Assembly (NCBI GenBank): GCA_020881915.1
Contig: JAJFPB010000002.1
Location: 310,001-374,000 of the forward strand
DNA: 64,000 bases
Direction: 5' to 3'
Source: Paramyrothecium sp. XJ0827
Lineage: Eukaryota > Ascomycota > Sordariomycetes > Hypocreales > Stachybotryaceae
The position numbers and the translations under genes were made by a program. The notes under the pieces were generated by a model. The model was not told the DNA's origin. It searched no databases and was given only the letters and a program-made list of their open reading frames with translations. Of the stretch, positions 33,230 through 44,888 are shown one piece after another; position 1 is the first letter of the stretch, and every line of letters starts with the position of its first letter.

Positions 33230-35170
33230 ATGGCTGCCATTCTCAACTCCGTCCGTCAACGTCTACCAGCGCCGAGGCAAGATCAGGAAGCCCGGCGCAG
33301 TCGCAAAGAGCGTGATCAGTCTTCCCCCGAAACTGCCACATACGAGCCGGAAGGTATTAACCGCCTCGCCAAGGAGGCGCCGGCTTGGTACCACTCCGCC
33401 GCTCGGCGACGCCTTTACGGCCTTCTGTTTCCCGGTGCGATCTGTGCCTATGCAACCAGTGGCTACGATGGCTCCATGTTGAATGCGCTGCAGACAGTAT
33501 CTCAGTTCGATGAGTACTTCGACTCCCCCCGCGGCGCCCAGCTGGGCCTCATCAGCGCTATCATGGCCCTTGGCAGTATCTGTTCAACCCCTATTGCTCC
33601 CTGGGTTGCTGACCGCTGGGGCCGTCGCTGGGGCATTACAGTCGGCAGCATTATCATGATTGCTGCTGCGATTGTCCAATGCGAAAGTATTAATGTTCAG
33701 ATGTTCACTGCTAGTAGATTTTTCCTTGGCTTTGGCTTGTCATTTGCCACTACCGCGGCACCCAGCCTTGTTACCGAGCTTTCACATCCGAAAGACCGTG
33801 TGACCATCACGGCCATTTGCAATACTTGGTAAGACTTTCCGCGTCATTAGCTTTCCATCTAGTAAAACTCGCTAACCAGAAGAATGTTTCTCAGCTGGTC
33901 TATCGGAAGTATTGCCGCAGCTTGGATAACCTTCGGCACGCGCGAGATGAACAGCGATTGGGCATGGCGCCTTCCATCCCTCCTCCAGATGATACCTAGC
34001 GTTGTGCAGCTCGGGGCTATCTGGTTTCTCCCTGAGTCCCCCAGATGGTTGATCTCGAAAGATCGTGGTACCGAAGCCCTCGCTACGTTAGTACAGTACC
34101 ACGGTGAAGGTGTTGAAACTGAGCTGGTCAAGTTGGAGTACGAGGAGATTTGCGCGGCAATTCAGTTGGAACAAAGTAGGTTCTCCATCCCTTGGCGTCA
34201 CTCTCGTTTTTCTCGGCTCCGAACCATTTATGTCCCACATGACGGAATGTTTGTTGTACTAACACTGTATCTTTAAAAGCTTCCGGGCGAACAAGCTGGG
34301 CTTCCATGTATAGCACTTCTGGAAACAGATATAGAATGTTCCTTGTCCTCTGCATGGGCTTCATGAGCCAGTGGTCTGGCAATGGCCTCATTTCCTACTG
34401 TAGGTTCACAAGCTCTTCTGGTCTTCTACCAGTCCTATTCGAAGACTGCGTGCTCGTGCAATATCTAATTCGGACTGAAACAGACCTCGCTCGAATTATG
34501 GACTCGGTCGGCATCACCAACAAAGATACCCAGGCGTTAGTTAATGGCATCTTGAACGTATACAACTTCTTCCTCGGCTTCACCACAGCCTTCTTTGTTG
34601 AAAGGATTGGCAGACGACCGCTGTTTAGGACATCGACTCTGGGAATGCTCGCCGTCTTCATTGGATGGTCGGCTACATCGGCAATATTCCAAGAGAATGG
34701 AACCAAGTCAGCAGGAGTCGCTGTAATGGCTCTCATATTCATCTACGGCTTCTTTTACAACATTGCCCTTTCACCATTAGCGGTAGCGTACTCGGTTGAG
34801 GTATTGCCCTATTCCATTCGTGCAAAGGGAATGGCGACCTACGTCTTCTCTACAAAGGCGGCTGTGTTCGTCAATCAATACGGTATGTTCCCCAACAAAT
34901 TGATGATGTTTTTGCAAAGGCTGCTTTCCAATCTAATGCAATCACTTCCTTGCAGTGAACCCTATTGGCCTGGAGGACATTGGCTGGAAATATTATCTGG
35001 TCTATGTTGCTATCCTTGCTGTAGAGAGCTTCATTGCCTACGGCTGGTTCATCGAGACGAAAGGCAAGGCACTTGAGGAGATTGCTGTTTTGTTCGATGG
35101 CGACGAAAGTCTCGTCATCAAGGACAAGTCTAAGAATGATGCCACTGTTGTTCATGCTGATGAAGTATAA
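33230..35170 (+). CDS. MFS sugar permease, lactose-permease-like (five exons)
   Basis: Exons 33230-33828, 33895-34175, 34280-34399, 34484-34882 and 34956-35170; introns 66, 104, 84 and 73 bp; 537 residues with consistent phases. Start chosen at the ATG of MAAILNSVRQ. Sugar-porter motifs are GYDGSMLNALQ (first helix), DRWGRRWG loop, WFLPESPRWLISKDR after helix 6, ERIGRRPLF and the C-terminal PETKG-like ETKGKALEEIAVLFDG. Fungal relatives include lactose/cellobiose and glycoside permeases. Placement between GH3 and regulator genes suggests it imports the glycoside, or the sugars freed from it, at the plasma membrane. It is divergent from the first GH3 gene, so the two are probably co-regulated. 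Confidence 0.9.
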
Positions 35171-35555
35171 TCCAGGAGCTTGGGATGGGACTAGGAGAGT
35201 CGCGAACTTGTACAGATTCTATACTCAATCTTTCATCTTTATAAGCCAAGCCAACCAGTTTTTAAAATGAGTGATTGTATTAATACTGTTCTCTTCCCTC
35301 CCGACAACAAGTAGCTAGACTTGATAAAAGTCTTGTATCTAGAGCATTTCGTATACTTTGAGCACTTTGAATCAGCGTCTTTCTTGTTTGTCCTTTCCTA
35401 ATAAAACATCGACCAAGCCAAGTGCACGCATTGGGATCGTTCTGAAACGTTGCTGGACAGGGAAGACTCTCGATAGACAACGCATCGGGGAGGGCACAAA
35501 TAAGCTTCTTTGTGAGGAATTCAATCGAGTTTGTCGAGCACGCTGTATCCTCAAC
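35171..35555. other. Short intergenic region between convergent genes
   Basis: About 385 bases between the permease stop and the regulator stop; it holds both 3' regions. No coding evidence beyond shadow frames. Confidence 0.4.
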
Positions 35556-37561
35556 TCAAGGCCGGGCATTCATCAACACCTCCATTATTTGGAGCTTATC
35601 CGCGGCATCCTTGGCCTCCCCCTGCCAATACCGTAAAAGTCCTAGAACCTTGAAAACACATGTCTCCCAGTCTTGCGGGAGCATTGAAGATAAGCCAACA
35701 TGAGCCGCAGCAACAAGAACAAGAGCGCTTCTTGTACACGATCTTAACATCAACCAGGTACCGTGATGCCTATGTTGAAATCCGGGCTCGTTCTCCTTGA
35801 TCCGCCGTGCGCATAATGCCAAGCCTTTGCAAGCAAAGTCTTTGGCTTTGGGGGTATATTCTTTACCAGAGTGTTCACGAAAGAACTCAACCATGAATGG
35901 CCAGTAGACCATTTCGTAGCAGTCTAGAAGATGACCGTTGAGAATGAATCGCAAGGCCCCATGAGGTCTCTCATTCCTAGAATCTTCTTCGGGGTGTTCG
36001 TTATCGAGTTTTAATGCTTCAGGGAGCGATCTTAACCTAGAATAACTCAAATTAGGCTACCTGAAATTGGAAGGCATTGAATATCTGGGTCTGCTTACCA
36101 ACTATCTGCCTGTTCCTCAAACTCAACTGCTGTGTTGACTTGGTCATCGAGACCAATCACTGAGGTGCTCATTCGGATATTGTGCATCAGAATACGATTT
36201 TCAAGCCTTCGCAGTGCAATTTCTGCGAGATAGTAATACCAAGCTGGTTCGTTGCGGGACTGTAGGCTTTGCGGTGGCTCCGGAAAGAAGGGAGGGTAAC
36301 GAAGGTTCCAGGCGCTTGTCTCGATGACATCCAATTCGAGGCGAAGCTCACTGGTCAAGAGTATTAGACTTAGCGTAAGCATGGATAGTTGATGAAAATC
36401 TTACAGTTCTGACTTGAAACAAGTCCAAAGGATACTCTTGTGTAGCTGTGATTCTTCCTCCCTAGCATCTTCCACCGTCGGGCTAAAAGCTTGACAGCAT
36501 GCCAAAGCTTGGAGAAACATTTTCCAGCCCTCAACCGGCCGTATCGTTGTCATGAGATACACGCCAGCTAGGAAGAAGACTTGCGCCTCGAGGATACCGA
36601 TGTTGCACAGCAGTGCACCCATCCGCTTCTGTGCCGCCAGGAAAAAAGCGTCGGCTCGCTGGAATTGTGGTGTTCGTCGAAATGCGGACGAATCACTCAG
36701 AGGAGACGATGATTCGGGTCGGCTGGCGATGGTTCCTAGAGCGTAAATCAAGAGCTTCAACCGTCAGTGTCTACCAGAGGGCAGTGCTTCTTCTTCGTCG
36801 AGATTGACGTACCAGCAAACACGACTTGGCATCCCAGCCTAACCCATTGAGAAGGGTGTGTTGCACATATTCCTCGACATCTGCAACCTTCAACACGGGA
36901 TTATAAATATGAAAGTTGTCGAGGAATAGTTGGACGAGGGATTTGGCACTACGGGCATCAAGGTCTGACGAGAACAGCGGTCGCAACTCTGCATCAGAAG
37001 AACGGGGTCGCAGAAGGGTCTTCAAGTTCGGTCTTGACGACGTGTTGGAGAGTCGGAGAGCAGGCCACTCTAAAATTGTCTCGATATTTAGAGAGTATAG
37101 TTTGGAAGGGCTTGGCTCATCCTGTGTCAGCGTGTATATATCCGGAGCGTGCGCTGAAGATGCCGCGATGTCTGAGTTTGCTTGATCTAACAGCGTGATC
37201 TCGGGATGGGCGGCATTGAAGAGGCTTTCTAGGTGATCGAGTCTTTGCAGAATGGCCAAACTGGCAGCGTCGAACCTATCGTGCTCAAGGTCGTCAATGA
37301 AAGATACAGGAAGGGCTAGATGGAGACGCGGCGAGAAGGCATGACACACCTCGATTTGTCGCTTTCCTGATAGACGCACTCGATTGACAAGTTTGAGCAA
37401 GATGTGCAAGATGGGCGCTCATTATCACACTTGGTGCGTCTGCGGCGACAAGCGAGACAGGCTTGCGCGGCTCGTTTGCGAGGATAGGTAGCTCTTCCAT
37501 CAACCTCGTTTCGCGCGCGTTTTCGAGTAGACTCATCATCAGCTAAAGTTACAAACGACAT
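35556..37561 (-). CDS. Zn2Cys6 transcription factor (cluster regulator 1, five exons)
   Basis: Exons on the minus strand: 37561-37350, 37275-36813, 36754-36405, 36350-36099 and 36036-35556; introns 74, 58, 54 and 62 bp; 585 residues. The N-terminal binuclear zinc cluster reads CLACRRRRTKCDNERPSC-TSC-x6-C, i.e. C-x2-C-x6-C-x6-C-x2-C-x6-C, preceded by a basic patch. A dimerisation-type segment follows (LAILQRLDHLESLF). The middle (LLIYALGTIAS...AQKRMGALL, WTCFKSELELRLELD) is the fungal-specific regulatory domain. It is nuclear and binds paired CGG triplets. Head-to-head with the second GH3 gene over 520 bp, it is the natural candidate regulator of the glycosidase block. Confidence 0.9.
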
Positions 37562-37616
37562 GGTTTACTGCTGATGATTGGCATCTTGCGTTCGCGTAAT
37601 TGCATGCAAGCCTACC

Positions 37617-37626
37617 CGGTTATCCG
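37617..37626. promoter_or_regulatory. CGG-N4-CCG palindrome, possible zinc-cluster site
   Basis: CGGTTATCCG on the plus strand. The extended form CCGGTTATCCGCG closely matches CCGGCTTTCCGCG at 44371 in the second permease promoter. Zn2Cys6 dimers bind such inverted CGG halves with fixed spacing; the protein that binds is not known. Confidence 0.4.
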
Positions 37627-37722
37627 CGAACGCACCCATGTAGTAGGAAGAAACGGCGGTGGAACCAGCGTCCGCGGAGAGCAGGAAAGGACCCGAGAAT
37701 AATTTTTATGTTCAGGCCAATG

Positions 37723-37758
37723 TCCCCACCCACTAATTTCGGCTCTTGGAAGTGGGGA
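37723..37758. promoter_or_regulatory. Inverted pair of CreA-type sites
   Basis: TCCCCAC at 37723-37729 and its reverse complement GTGGGGA at 37752-37758. Both contain the SYGGRG consensus (GTGGGG) of the carbon catabolite repressor CreA/CRE1, for which paired sites are commonly the functional form. Repression of the flanking genes by glucose is inferred. Confidence 0.4.
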
Positions 37759-38081
37759 TGGCTGTGTGGCTTGGCATACTTTGTTAGCTCATGTGGGACA
37801 TTCTGAGGGAGAAAGAGTTGGTGGAGGTACTACGCATCATGACCCGTTGAATACCATTCCTGACCTACCTTAGATGCAGTGGACCCTTTATGTACGTACC
37901 AAAGCGTACGTTTCAACGCCGAGGACAGGAAGCGAGGCACGATCCGGGAAATTGGCGGCTTGTCCTCACTGGTGCGAATACATTCATACGGGTCGATTTT
38001 CCGATATAAGAGCCGTCTTCCTAGAGATTCACCGTGCCTCTACAAGAACACGCAACTACAGTTGAGGAAGACTTTGTCAAG

Positions 38082-40825
38082 ATGGGTCAAATTCCTAGGG
38101 ATGAGATTTTATCCCAAAACATGAAAGAGCCGGTCTTTGATGTCGACGATGTGCTGAAGAAGCTTGATATCAAAGAAAAGATTGATCTTCTTGCTGGTAA
38201 GCATACCCTCGCATTAAACAGTCAATAGAGGGTGCACCTCCAAGCTCGTCGGCTGACAGAACCATGTCCCAGGCATCGACTTTTGGCATACCAAGGCCGT
38301 ACCACGCCTCAAAGTACCTTCCATCCGCTTTTCAGACGGCCCAAACGGGGTTCGCGGAACTCGCTTTTTCAATGGAGTTCCAGCTGCCTGCTTTCCCTGT
38401 GGCACTGGGCTTGCAGCAACTTGGGACACAAATCTCTTGCGCAAGGCGGGCACGGTGATGGGGCATGAAGCCCGTGCTAAAGGTGCTCATGTCTTGCTCG
38501 GCCCAACGGTCAACATGCAGCGTAGCCCTCTGGGTGGGCGAGGATTCGAATCCTTCTCCGAGGATCCAGTTCTGGCAGGGAACGCTGCTGTTTCCATTGT
38601 CAAAGGTATCCAGGACACGGGCGTTCAAGCTTCAATCAAGCACTTTGTCGCAAATGATCAGGAGCACGAGAGAATGGCTGTCGACTCTCTTGTCACTCAG
38701 AGAGCCCTTCGCGAAATTTATCTCCTACCTTTTCAGCTTGCAGTTCGCGATGCAAAACCCATGTCTTTTATGACATCGTATAACAAGGTAAATGGAACAC
38801 ACGTGAGTGAGGATCCCAAGATTATACGGAAGATTCTCCGTGAGGAGTGGGGCTGGGAGGGTTTGATCATGAGTGATTGGTATGTAGCCTTCTTGCGCTC
38901 AGAATTTGTCATCTTATGGTTTCAGCATCTTAATCTCTTGCAGGTATGGAACCTATTCTACTGTCGAATCGATCAATGCTGGCTTAGACTTGGAAATGCC
39001 TGGTCCGACTCGCTGGCGTGGCCAACTGCTCAACCACGCCATCATGGCAAAAAAAGTTACTCAGGAGACAGTAGACGAGCGAGTTGGGCAAGTCCTGAAC
39101 ATGGTCCACAGAGCGGTTCAAAGTGGTATTCCTGAAGGTGCTCCGGAAAACCCCAGAGACACACCAGAAACAGCGGCACTTTTGAGAGAGATCGCTGCGC
39201 AGGCCATTGTGCTCCTGAAGAACGACAACAACGTTCTTCCATTTACCAAGGACAAAACAGTAAGGATTCTTAAACTCGTCCTTCTTTGCCCCCTGACACT
39301 AATTACAAGCTCTTAGGTCGCTGTCATTGGACCCAATGCAAAGACCTCTGTTTATTGTGGTGGAGGTTCTGCCACCTTGCGCCCATATTATGCCGTAACA
39401 CCATTCGAGGGCATTAAGGCGAAAGCAATGAATGTGGAGTACCTGGTTGGTTGTCATGCCCATAAAATGCTTCCAGTTCTGGGCTCGTTCTTGAAGACTC
39501 CGGAAGGCAAGACCGGTGTCATCTTCAAAGCCTTTACAGCCCCAGACTCTGTTAGGGGTCGTCAACCAGTGGACAGCATTCATCTTATCGATACGAACAT
39601 GTACTTTGCCGACTACTATCATCCGGAAATCACCGAAGACCTTTGGTGGGGCGAGATCGATGCCGTCTTTGAAGCCGAGGAGACATGTGATTTCGAGTTT
39701 GGTCTGTGTGTTTTCGGTACCGCTAGACTCTATATTGATGACGAGCTGTTGATCGATAACGAAACTGAGCAACGCAGCGGCGGCAGTTTCTTCAACGTCG
39801 GTACCGTAGAGGAGACTGGGGTCAAGAGCGTGGTCGCCGGTCAGAGATACAGACTCAAAGTTGTATTCGCCAGTGGCGCTGCTTCCAAGATCAAGGATGC
39901 AGATGGAGTCGTGTCTTTTGGCGGAGGTGGTGTTCGCATTGGTGGCGCCAGGGTCATTGACGCTGAAGAGGAGATTGCAAAGGCCGTGGAACTGGCAAGC
40001 AAAGTGGACCAAGTAGTTGTATGCGCGGGACTCAACTCTGACTTCGAGCAAGAGGGACACGACCGCCCTCACATGGACCTTCCCGGGTACACTGACCGCT
40101 TGATTGCCGCAGTTGCTGCAGCAAACCCACGGACAGTAGTTGTCGTTCAATCAGGCACACCGGTCACTATGCCATGGGCGGGGGCCGTTTCTGGCGTCTT
40201 CCAAGCCTGGTACGGTGGTAACGAAACAGGCAACTCAATCGCCGATGTCCTATTCGGAGACGTTAACCCATCGGGGAAGCTACCATTATCGTTTCCACTG
40301 CGAATAGAAGACAACCCGGCATACCTCAACTATCGCTCAGAACGAGGACGCACCTTGTACGGCGAAGATATCTATGTTGGTTATCGATTTTACGAGGCCA
40401 CAAACAAACCGGTCTTGTGGCCTTTTGGCTGGGGCCTTTCATATACGAATTTCGCCTTCAGCGGCCTCACTGTGGCCGTTTCGAGGAGTAACACTGTGGT
40501 TGACGTTGAAGTTCACATAGAAAACAAGGGCGATCGTTTTGGATCCGAGGTTGTTCAGGTGTACGTGTCGCAGCGATCGCCATCGATCAACCGGCCGCCG
40601 AAGGAGTTGAAAGGATTCGCCAAGGTGTCCCTGGACCCAGGGCAGTCCACGATCGCCAATGTCCAAATTGAGACAAAATACGCCACTAGTTTTTGGGATG
40701 AGACACAGGGCAAATGGGCTCAAGAGGCTGGCATCTACGACGTCTTCGTTGGCAACAGCAGTGTTTCTATTCTTCTGAAGGGGAGTTTTGAAGTTCAAAA
40801 ATCTGGACTATGGCTTGGCCTTTAG
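38082..40825 (+). CDS. GH3 beta-glucosidase with PA14 insertion (second copy, four exons)
   Basis: Exons 38082-38196, 38273-38879, 38944-39259 and 39317-40825; introns 76, 64 and 57 bp; 848 residues from the ATG of [10 protein letters not shown] (an internal ATG at 38121 would give 835). Motifs: [12 protein letters not shown] joined to [55 protein letters not shown], nucleophile IMSDW with Asp240, a PA14 module (~430-560), [26 protein letters not shown] and a fibronectin-III-like end. It hydrolyses terminal beta-glucosides. It lacks a signal peptide, so intracellular. It is closer to mainstream fungal beta-glucosidase sequence than the copy at 29.5 kb, so the two may prefer different aglycones or linkages. 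Confidence 0.93.
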
Positions 40826-41443
40826 TTAGGTTGCAGAAAATTCTGGCGAAAATGAACGGATGATGGAAAAGGTGCCATAGTAATAGACGTGATTCGTCTT
40901 GGATGCACGAAAGAGGCCGAAAAATGCCTTCTGTACACAACAGAGTAGCAGATGAGTGCAAAGATCTCTCTTTATTCTATGATATTCCGGAGTCAGTGCG
41001 GAGGATGGCTTGGCTCGCCAGACCCCCTTTCCCGATTCGATGCCAAGTTCATTCCGGTATGCGCCAATTCTGCTACGAATATGTTCAATTGCAATAAACA
41101 ACGTCTTTCCAGTAAAATTGATCTTTGCCTTACTGCGTTTACCAGGGTACGAAGTCCGCCGCAGTACGCTAACAAAGTGATTCAATGCGGACAAAGATGC
41201 GCCGAGCACCGAGTATGATCAATTAGTGGCCACGCCAGCGCTGTCGGCGCCACCCCATTGCCTTGCGACATGGGCTTAGTTAGTGCATAATATAAGGTAA
41301 GGGGCTTGGTATGCTGGTGACCGACCTTAGAAAACGAAAGTAATTCACAAATTGTGTGCCAGGCGGCAGACATCACCATCCGCCCAGCGTTCGGAACTAG
41401 CTTTCTTCTGTTGTCTCATCTCTTTTCACATACCTTCCCTACA
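40826..41443. other. Intergenic region (GH78 promoter)
   Basis: About 620 bases between GH3 stop and GH78 start, genes in tandem. Nothing coding is seen; it holds the GH3 3' end and the GH78 promoter. A CGG and a CCG triplet occur just before the start (around 41365-41382) but with wide spacing. Confidence 0.4.
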
Positions 41444-43969
41444 ATGGATTCCAAACTACTCGATACGGAATGGATTTGGCATCCACATTGGGTAGACCAT
41501 GGATATGATACTGCTGGTCGCATCGCCCATTTCCGCAAGTTCCTGACCCTTCGCAGCGTTCCGGCGGACCCCGTCATGATCCAGATTACGGCCGACACCA
41601 AGTATCAGCTCTATATCAACGGCAATCTCGTGTCTACCGGTCCTGTCAAGGGAGACGAACACTTATGGTTCTATGATGAGATCGACATCCAGCCATTTTT
41701 AAGGGCAAAGACGAATCACATTGCTGTGCGCGTCCTCCGCTTCTTTCACGCCACCAAGTACGCGACCAGCTTCCCACGCCTTTCGATTCCGGGCCTCTTC
41801 ATTCGCACTCCAGATCATCAGTCCGAGTCTGATGGGCATAATGGATTACACGGCCTGCAAAGTGACGACACATGGGAAGTAGCCCTGGATTCGGCGACGA
41901 AGTTCCGGATCGACCAAGCGGAGGACGATTTCTTGCACACGTACGAAGACGTAGATGCGTCGCGGGACGCCTACCTAGAGTGGGTTTCGGCACAACCTCT
42001 TCGACTCCCTCGATCCCACGGCCTCGCTCCTCCATGGGTGCTCTCTCCACGACTTATACCCCCACCGAAAGAGACTCCAGTCTTTCTCAAGGCCATCCAC
42101 AATGTGCAGAGCGACATACCACATCAAGCTTGGGTGGATTTACTTCTCGGACCTGACCCAGAGAAGTCGCCCATAACACTTTCTGCGGGCACCTCCCACC
42201 ACGTGGAGCTCGAAGCTCATTACCATTTGACGGCCAGGATTCGAGTCATGTTTCAGAGAGCAAGGTCTGCGGGTAGCATCTTGCGTATCAAGTACTCTGA
42301 AAGCTATGAAGATGTTCCCACGCAGATTCCATATCTCCGCCGCAAGAACGATAGGACGGATATCACAAAAAAGCTCTACGGCCCCGAAGACAGATTTGTA
42401 ATGTCGGGACAATCGGGGGCAAACTCGACTACGAGATTTGCATACTCCACACAAGGAGAGGACACAGAAATCTTTGCGCCATTTCATTTCCGAACGTTTC
42501 GTTACCTGACGGTCGAAATCGATGTTGCAGAAAGCAGCGATCTGGTAATGCGTGGACTGGAGATGCATATGACACACTATCCATTACCTACTATAGGAGA
42601 AGCTTTTATGCCGGGACATCAAGAGGAGAAAACGTATCAAACCATGTGGGAGAATAGCATCAGAACCTTGACAAACTGCATGCACGACTGCTACGAGGAC
42701 TGTCCCTTCTACGAACAGCTCCAGTATGCCATGGATGCGAGGAGCTCGTGCCTTTTCACGTATGCCGTGTCAGGCGATGACAGGATGGCTCGGCAGTCGA
42801 TCATACAGCTGCATAATGGCTACCGCTCGGGCATTGGGTTGCTTGCAAGCCGTGGTCCCGCTCATCAGGTTCAGATCATTCCCCATTTCTCACTTTTCTG
42901 GATTTGCACGGTCGCAGATCACTTCGACCAGGCGGGCGACACACTTTTCACAAGGCGTTTTCTTTCGACATGTGATGCTATTCTCGAGACTTTTGCTCGT
43001 AGGATTGACACGGACTTGGGCTTGATCAAATCCGACGAAGGAGCGCTTTCAACTTTCTGGGATTTTGTCGACTGGACCGATGAATGGCGGCCCTTGGGAA
43101 TTCCTCAAGCTATTAAGCGAGCCGGGTATCTAAGCTACACAAGCTTTCTCTACTCTTACACGCTGCAAGCGGCGGCACGTCTGATGTCTCATCTCGGGCG
43201 CCCTTCTCTGGGACAAGAGTACCTCGAGAGGGCTCAGAATGTCAATGAGGCCTTGCGGCAACATTGTCGAGTTGGAGACACATTCACTGATGGCCTGGCC
43301 TCGGTTTGCGACCAGACACAAGACTTCAGCCAGCACAGCCAAGTATGGGCTGTTCTCTGTGGCGCCGTTTCCAACGTCGAGGCGAGGGGGCTGCTATCAA
43401 AAACACTGCCGTTCCTGAAAGCCAAGCAGCTTAGTGAGCCTGGGGAAAAGAGCACAGACGCCCAGTCCAAGGAGTATACAAAGCCCTCCATGGCCATGTC
43501 ATTCTACACTTTACGAGCGCTCTCCAAGGCCGGGGGCAGTCTCTACGAAGACGCCTTCCACACGTTCTGGCAGCCGTGGCGGGTCCAAATCGCCCAGAAT
43601 CTCACGACATGGTGCGAGGATGACGTTGCCCAGAGGTCAGACTGCCACGCATGGAGCTGCGCCCCATTATATGAGTTCATGGCCGAGGTGGCGGGAATCA
43701 CCCCCGGAGAGCCTGGATGGACGAGAATTGCATGTAAACCACGTGTCAATCTATTCCGACAATTCAACGGCAGGGTTCCACTGGGGGGCAATCTGGCGCC
43801 TGGATTTGTAGAAGTTTCCTGGAGTCGGGAGAGCGAGCCCCAAGGCTTGTGTTCCTTGTCCCTCACTCTCAAAGATGTTCCAGGCAGCGGGAGGGTGCCC
43901 GTACGCGTGACAAGACCTGACGGTCAGGTCGAGGAACACCAGGGTCCCGCCATATCATTACGAATGTAG
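41444..43969 (+). CDS. GH78 alpha-L-rhamnosidase
   Basis: Single exon, 841 residues from the ATG of MDSKLLDTEWIW; the open frame extends further upstream but has no ATG there. It cleaves terminal alpha-L-rhamnose, typically from rutinosides, neohesperidosides or saponins. The N-terminal beta-sandwich part (about 1-380) has FRKFLTLRSVPADPVMIQITADTKYQLYING. The (alpha/alpha)6 barrel begins near 390, with DCYEDCPFYEQLQYAMDAR at about 415-433, the counterpart of the GH78 acidic signature, and acids Asp419 and Glu424 as candidates. GLIKSDEGALSTFWDFVDWTDEW and WSCAPLYEFM follow, then a C-terminal beta-domain. No signal peptide, thus intracellular. Together with two GH3 enzymes it could strip rhamnosyl-glucose chains from plant glycosides. 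Confidence 0.9.
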   Translation: MDSKLLDTEWIWHPHWVDHGYDTAGRIAHFRKFLTLRSVPADPVMIQITADTKYQLYINGNLVSTGPVKGDEHLWFYDEIDIQPFLRAKTNHIAVRVLRFFHATKYATSFPRLSIPGLFIRTPDHQSESDGHNGLHGLQSDDTWEVALDSATKFRIDQAEDDFLHTYEDVDASRDAYLEWVSAQPLRLPRSHGLAPPWVLSPRLIPPPKETPVFLKAIHNVQSDIPHQAWVDLLLGPDPEKSPITLSAGTSHHVELEAHYHLTARIRVMFQRARSAGSILRIKYSESYEDVPTQIPYLRRKNDRTDITKKLYGPEDRFVMSGQSGANSTTRFAYSTQGEDTEIFAPFHFRTFRYLTVEIDVAESSDLVMRGLEMHMTHYPLPTIGEAFMPGHQEEKTYQTMWENSIRTLTNCMHDCYEDCPFYEQLQYAMDARSSCLFTYAVSGDDRMARQSIIQLHNGYRSGIGLLASRGPAHQVQIIPHFSLFWICTVADHFDQAGDTLFTRRFLSTCDAILETFARRIDTDLGLIKSDEGALSTFWDFVDWTDEWRPLGIPQAIKRAGYLSYTSFLYSYTLQAAARLMSHLGRPSLGQEYLERAQNVNEALRQHCRVGDTFTDGLASVCDQTQDFSQHSQVWAVLCGAVSNVEARGLLSKTLPFLKAKQLSEPGEKSTDAQSKEYTKPSMAMSFYTLRALSKAGGSLYEDAFHTFWQPWRVQIAQNLTTWCEDDVAQRSDCHAWSCAPLYEFMAEVAGITPGEPGWTRIACKPRVNLFRQFNGRVPLGGNLAPGFVEVSWSRESEPQGLCSLSLTLKDVPGSGRVPVRVTRPDGQVEEHQGPAISLRM

Positions 43970-44888
43970 CGCTGGATAGTGTCATAAATTTACCAGGCTT
44001 CTTCCTTAACCCGAACTGTATGCCACCGGGAGCTCACTTCTATTAGACCTAGCTACTCACGTTCGCGGTGATCAAGCCAGTTTACGCGTTTGACGTACTT
44101 GACTCGTTTAATTTTATATGCTGAACCCCAGGTGATCAATCTTGGTGGCCCACCTAGACAAAATCGTCGCCCACTCCGGCCCTTGGATCTGTTAGCCCAG
44201 CCCTGAGAAGCACTTAACACGCTGGTCTCCAGAAGTCTAGGTCCTGATTGTAGCCCATGCGCAGCGCCAACAAGGCAAATCTCAGCCAAGGCGGGTCACG
44301 CCGCTGTGCCACTCTTCCTTTGCCTTTCCCCATTAGGCAACGCCAGCGCCAAGATATTGTCTCTTCGCTTCCGGCTTTCCGCGTATCCAGGCAATGCCGT
44401 CTGTACTGAGCTTCCGGCTTTCCGCTGACCTCAAGGCGGACCAGCCTTCGGCGCGATTGACACTAGTGGATGGGCTCCGCGTGCCTCTGGTCACTCTCGC
44501 CCGTGCTAGCAGGACTCGTGCATCAGCATGTTCTATCAAAATTTTGCCCATGCTCTCCCCAGACTTGTTTCTGGCATGCAAACTCGTGACAACCACGCAA
44601 AGGCTGGCTTCCCCACGACAACGACCCCCGCTACCCCAGACTGGGGCATGTCGTCTGGAAATCTCTAAGGGCCTGCTGGTTCGGGTGTTGCAAGAGCCAA
44701 GCCGAACACGGCTACCCCTTCAGCTCCAGAAACCGAAGAATTATAAGAACATCGCGTCTCCCATCGATCTACAAGACTTTTCTCACCATCAGACCTGAGA
44801 ACCTCATCTGTTCGTTTCCGTTCTGTTCCAATCATCGTCCTACACTACCAGAGTCCTCAAGGCCCGAACACGGTCTGTCGTCGCCAAG
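43970..44888. promoter_or_regulatory. Promoter region of second sugar permease
   Basis: About 920 bases. It contains two copies of a 15-bp direct repeat with CGG-N4-CCG cores (44368-44425). A 134-codon plus-strand frame here (44394-44798) has no domain and is taken as chance. Confidence 0.45.
44368..44425 (+). repeat. Two 15-bp direct repeats with CGG-N4-CCG core
   Basis: CTTCCGGCTTTCCGC occurs perfectly at 44368-44382 and 44411-44425, 43 bases apart start to start. Each core is CGGCTTTCCG, the same CGG-N4-CCG architecture as at 37617 in the regulator/GH3 promoter. A zinc-cluster operator is inferred. Confidence 0.55.

Larger units (their letters stand above)
37562..38081. promoter_or_regulatory. 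Divergent promoter region, regulator 1 / second GH3
   Basis: 520 bases between two divergent starts. A CGG-N4-CCG palindrome lies at 37617-37626 and an inverted pair of GTGGGG sites at 37723-37758, compatible with zinc-cluster activation and CreA-type glucose repression. Confidence 0.5.

Noticed and set aside
39299..40150. 283-codon frame on the minus strand
   Set aside because: It lies antisense to the fourth exon of the second GH3 gene, whose protein is clearly conserved; composition and lack of motifs mark it as a shadow.
44394..44798. 134-codon plus-strand frame before the second permease
   Set aside because: Arg/Ser/Leu-rich without motifs and located in the promoter with repeated CGG-N4-CCG elements.
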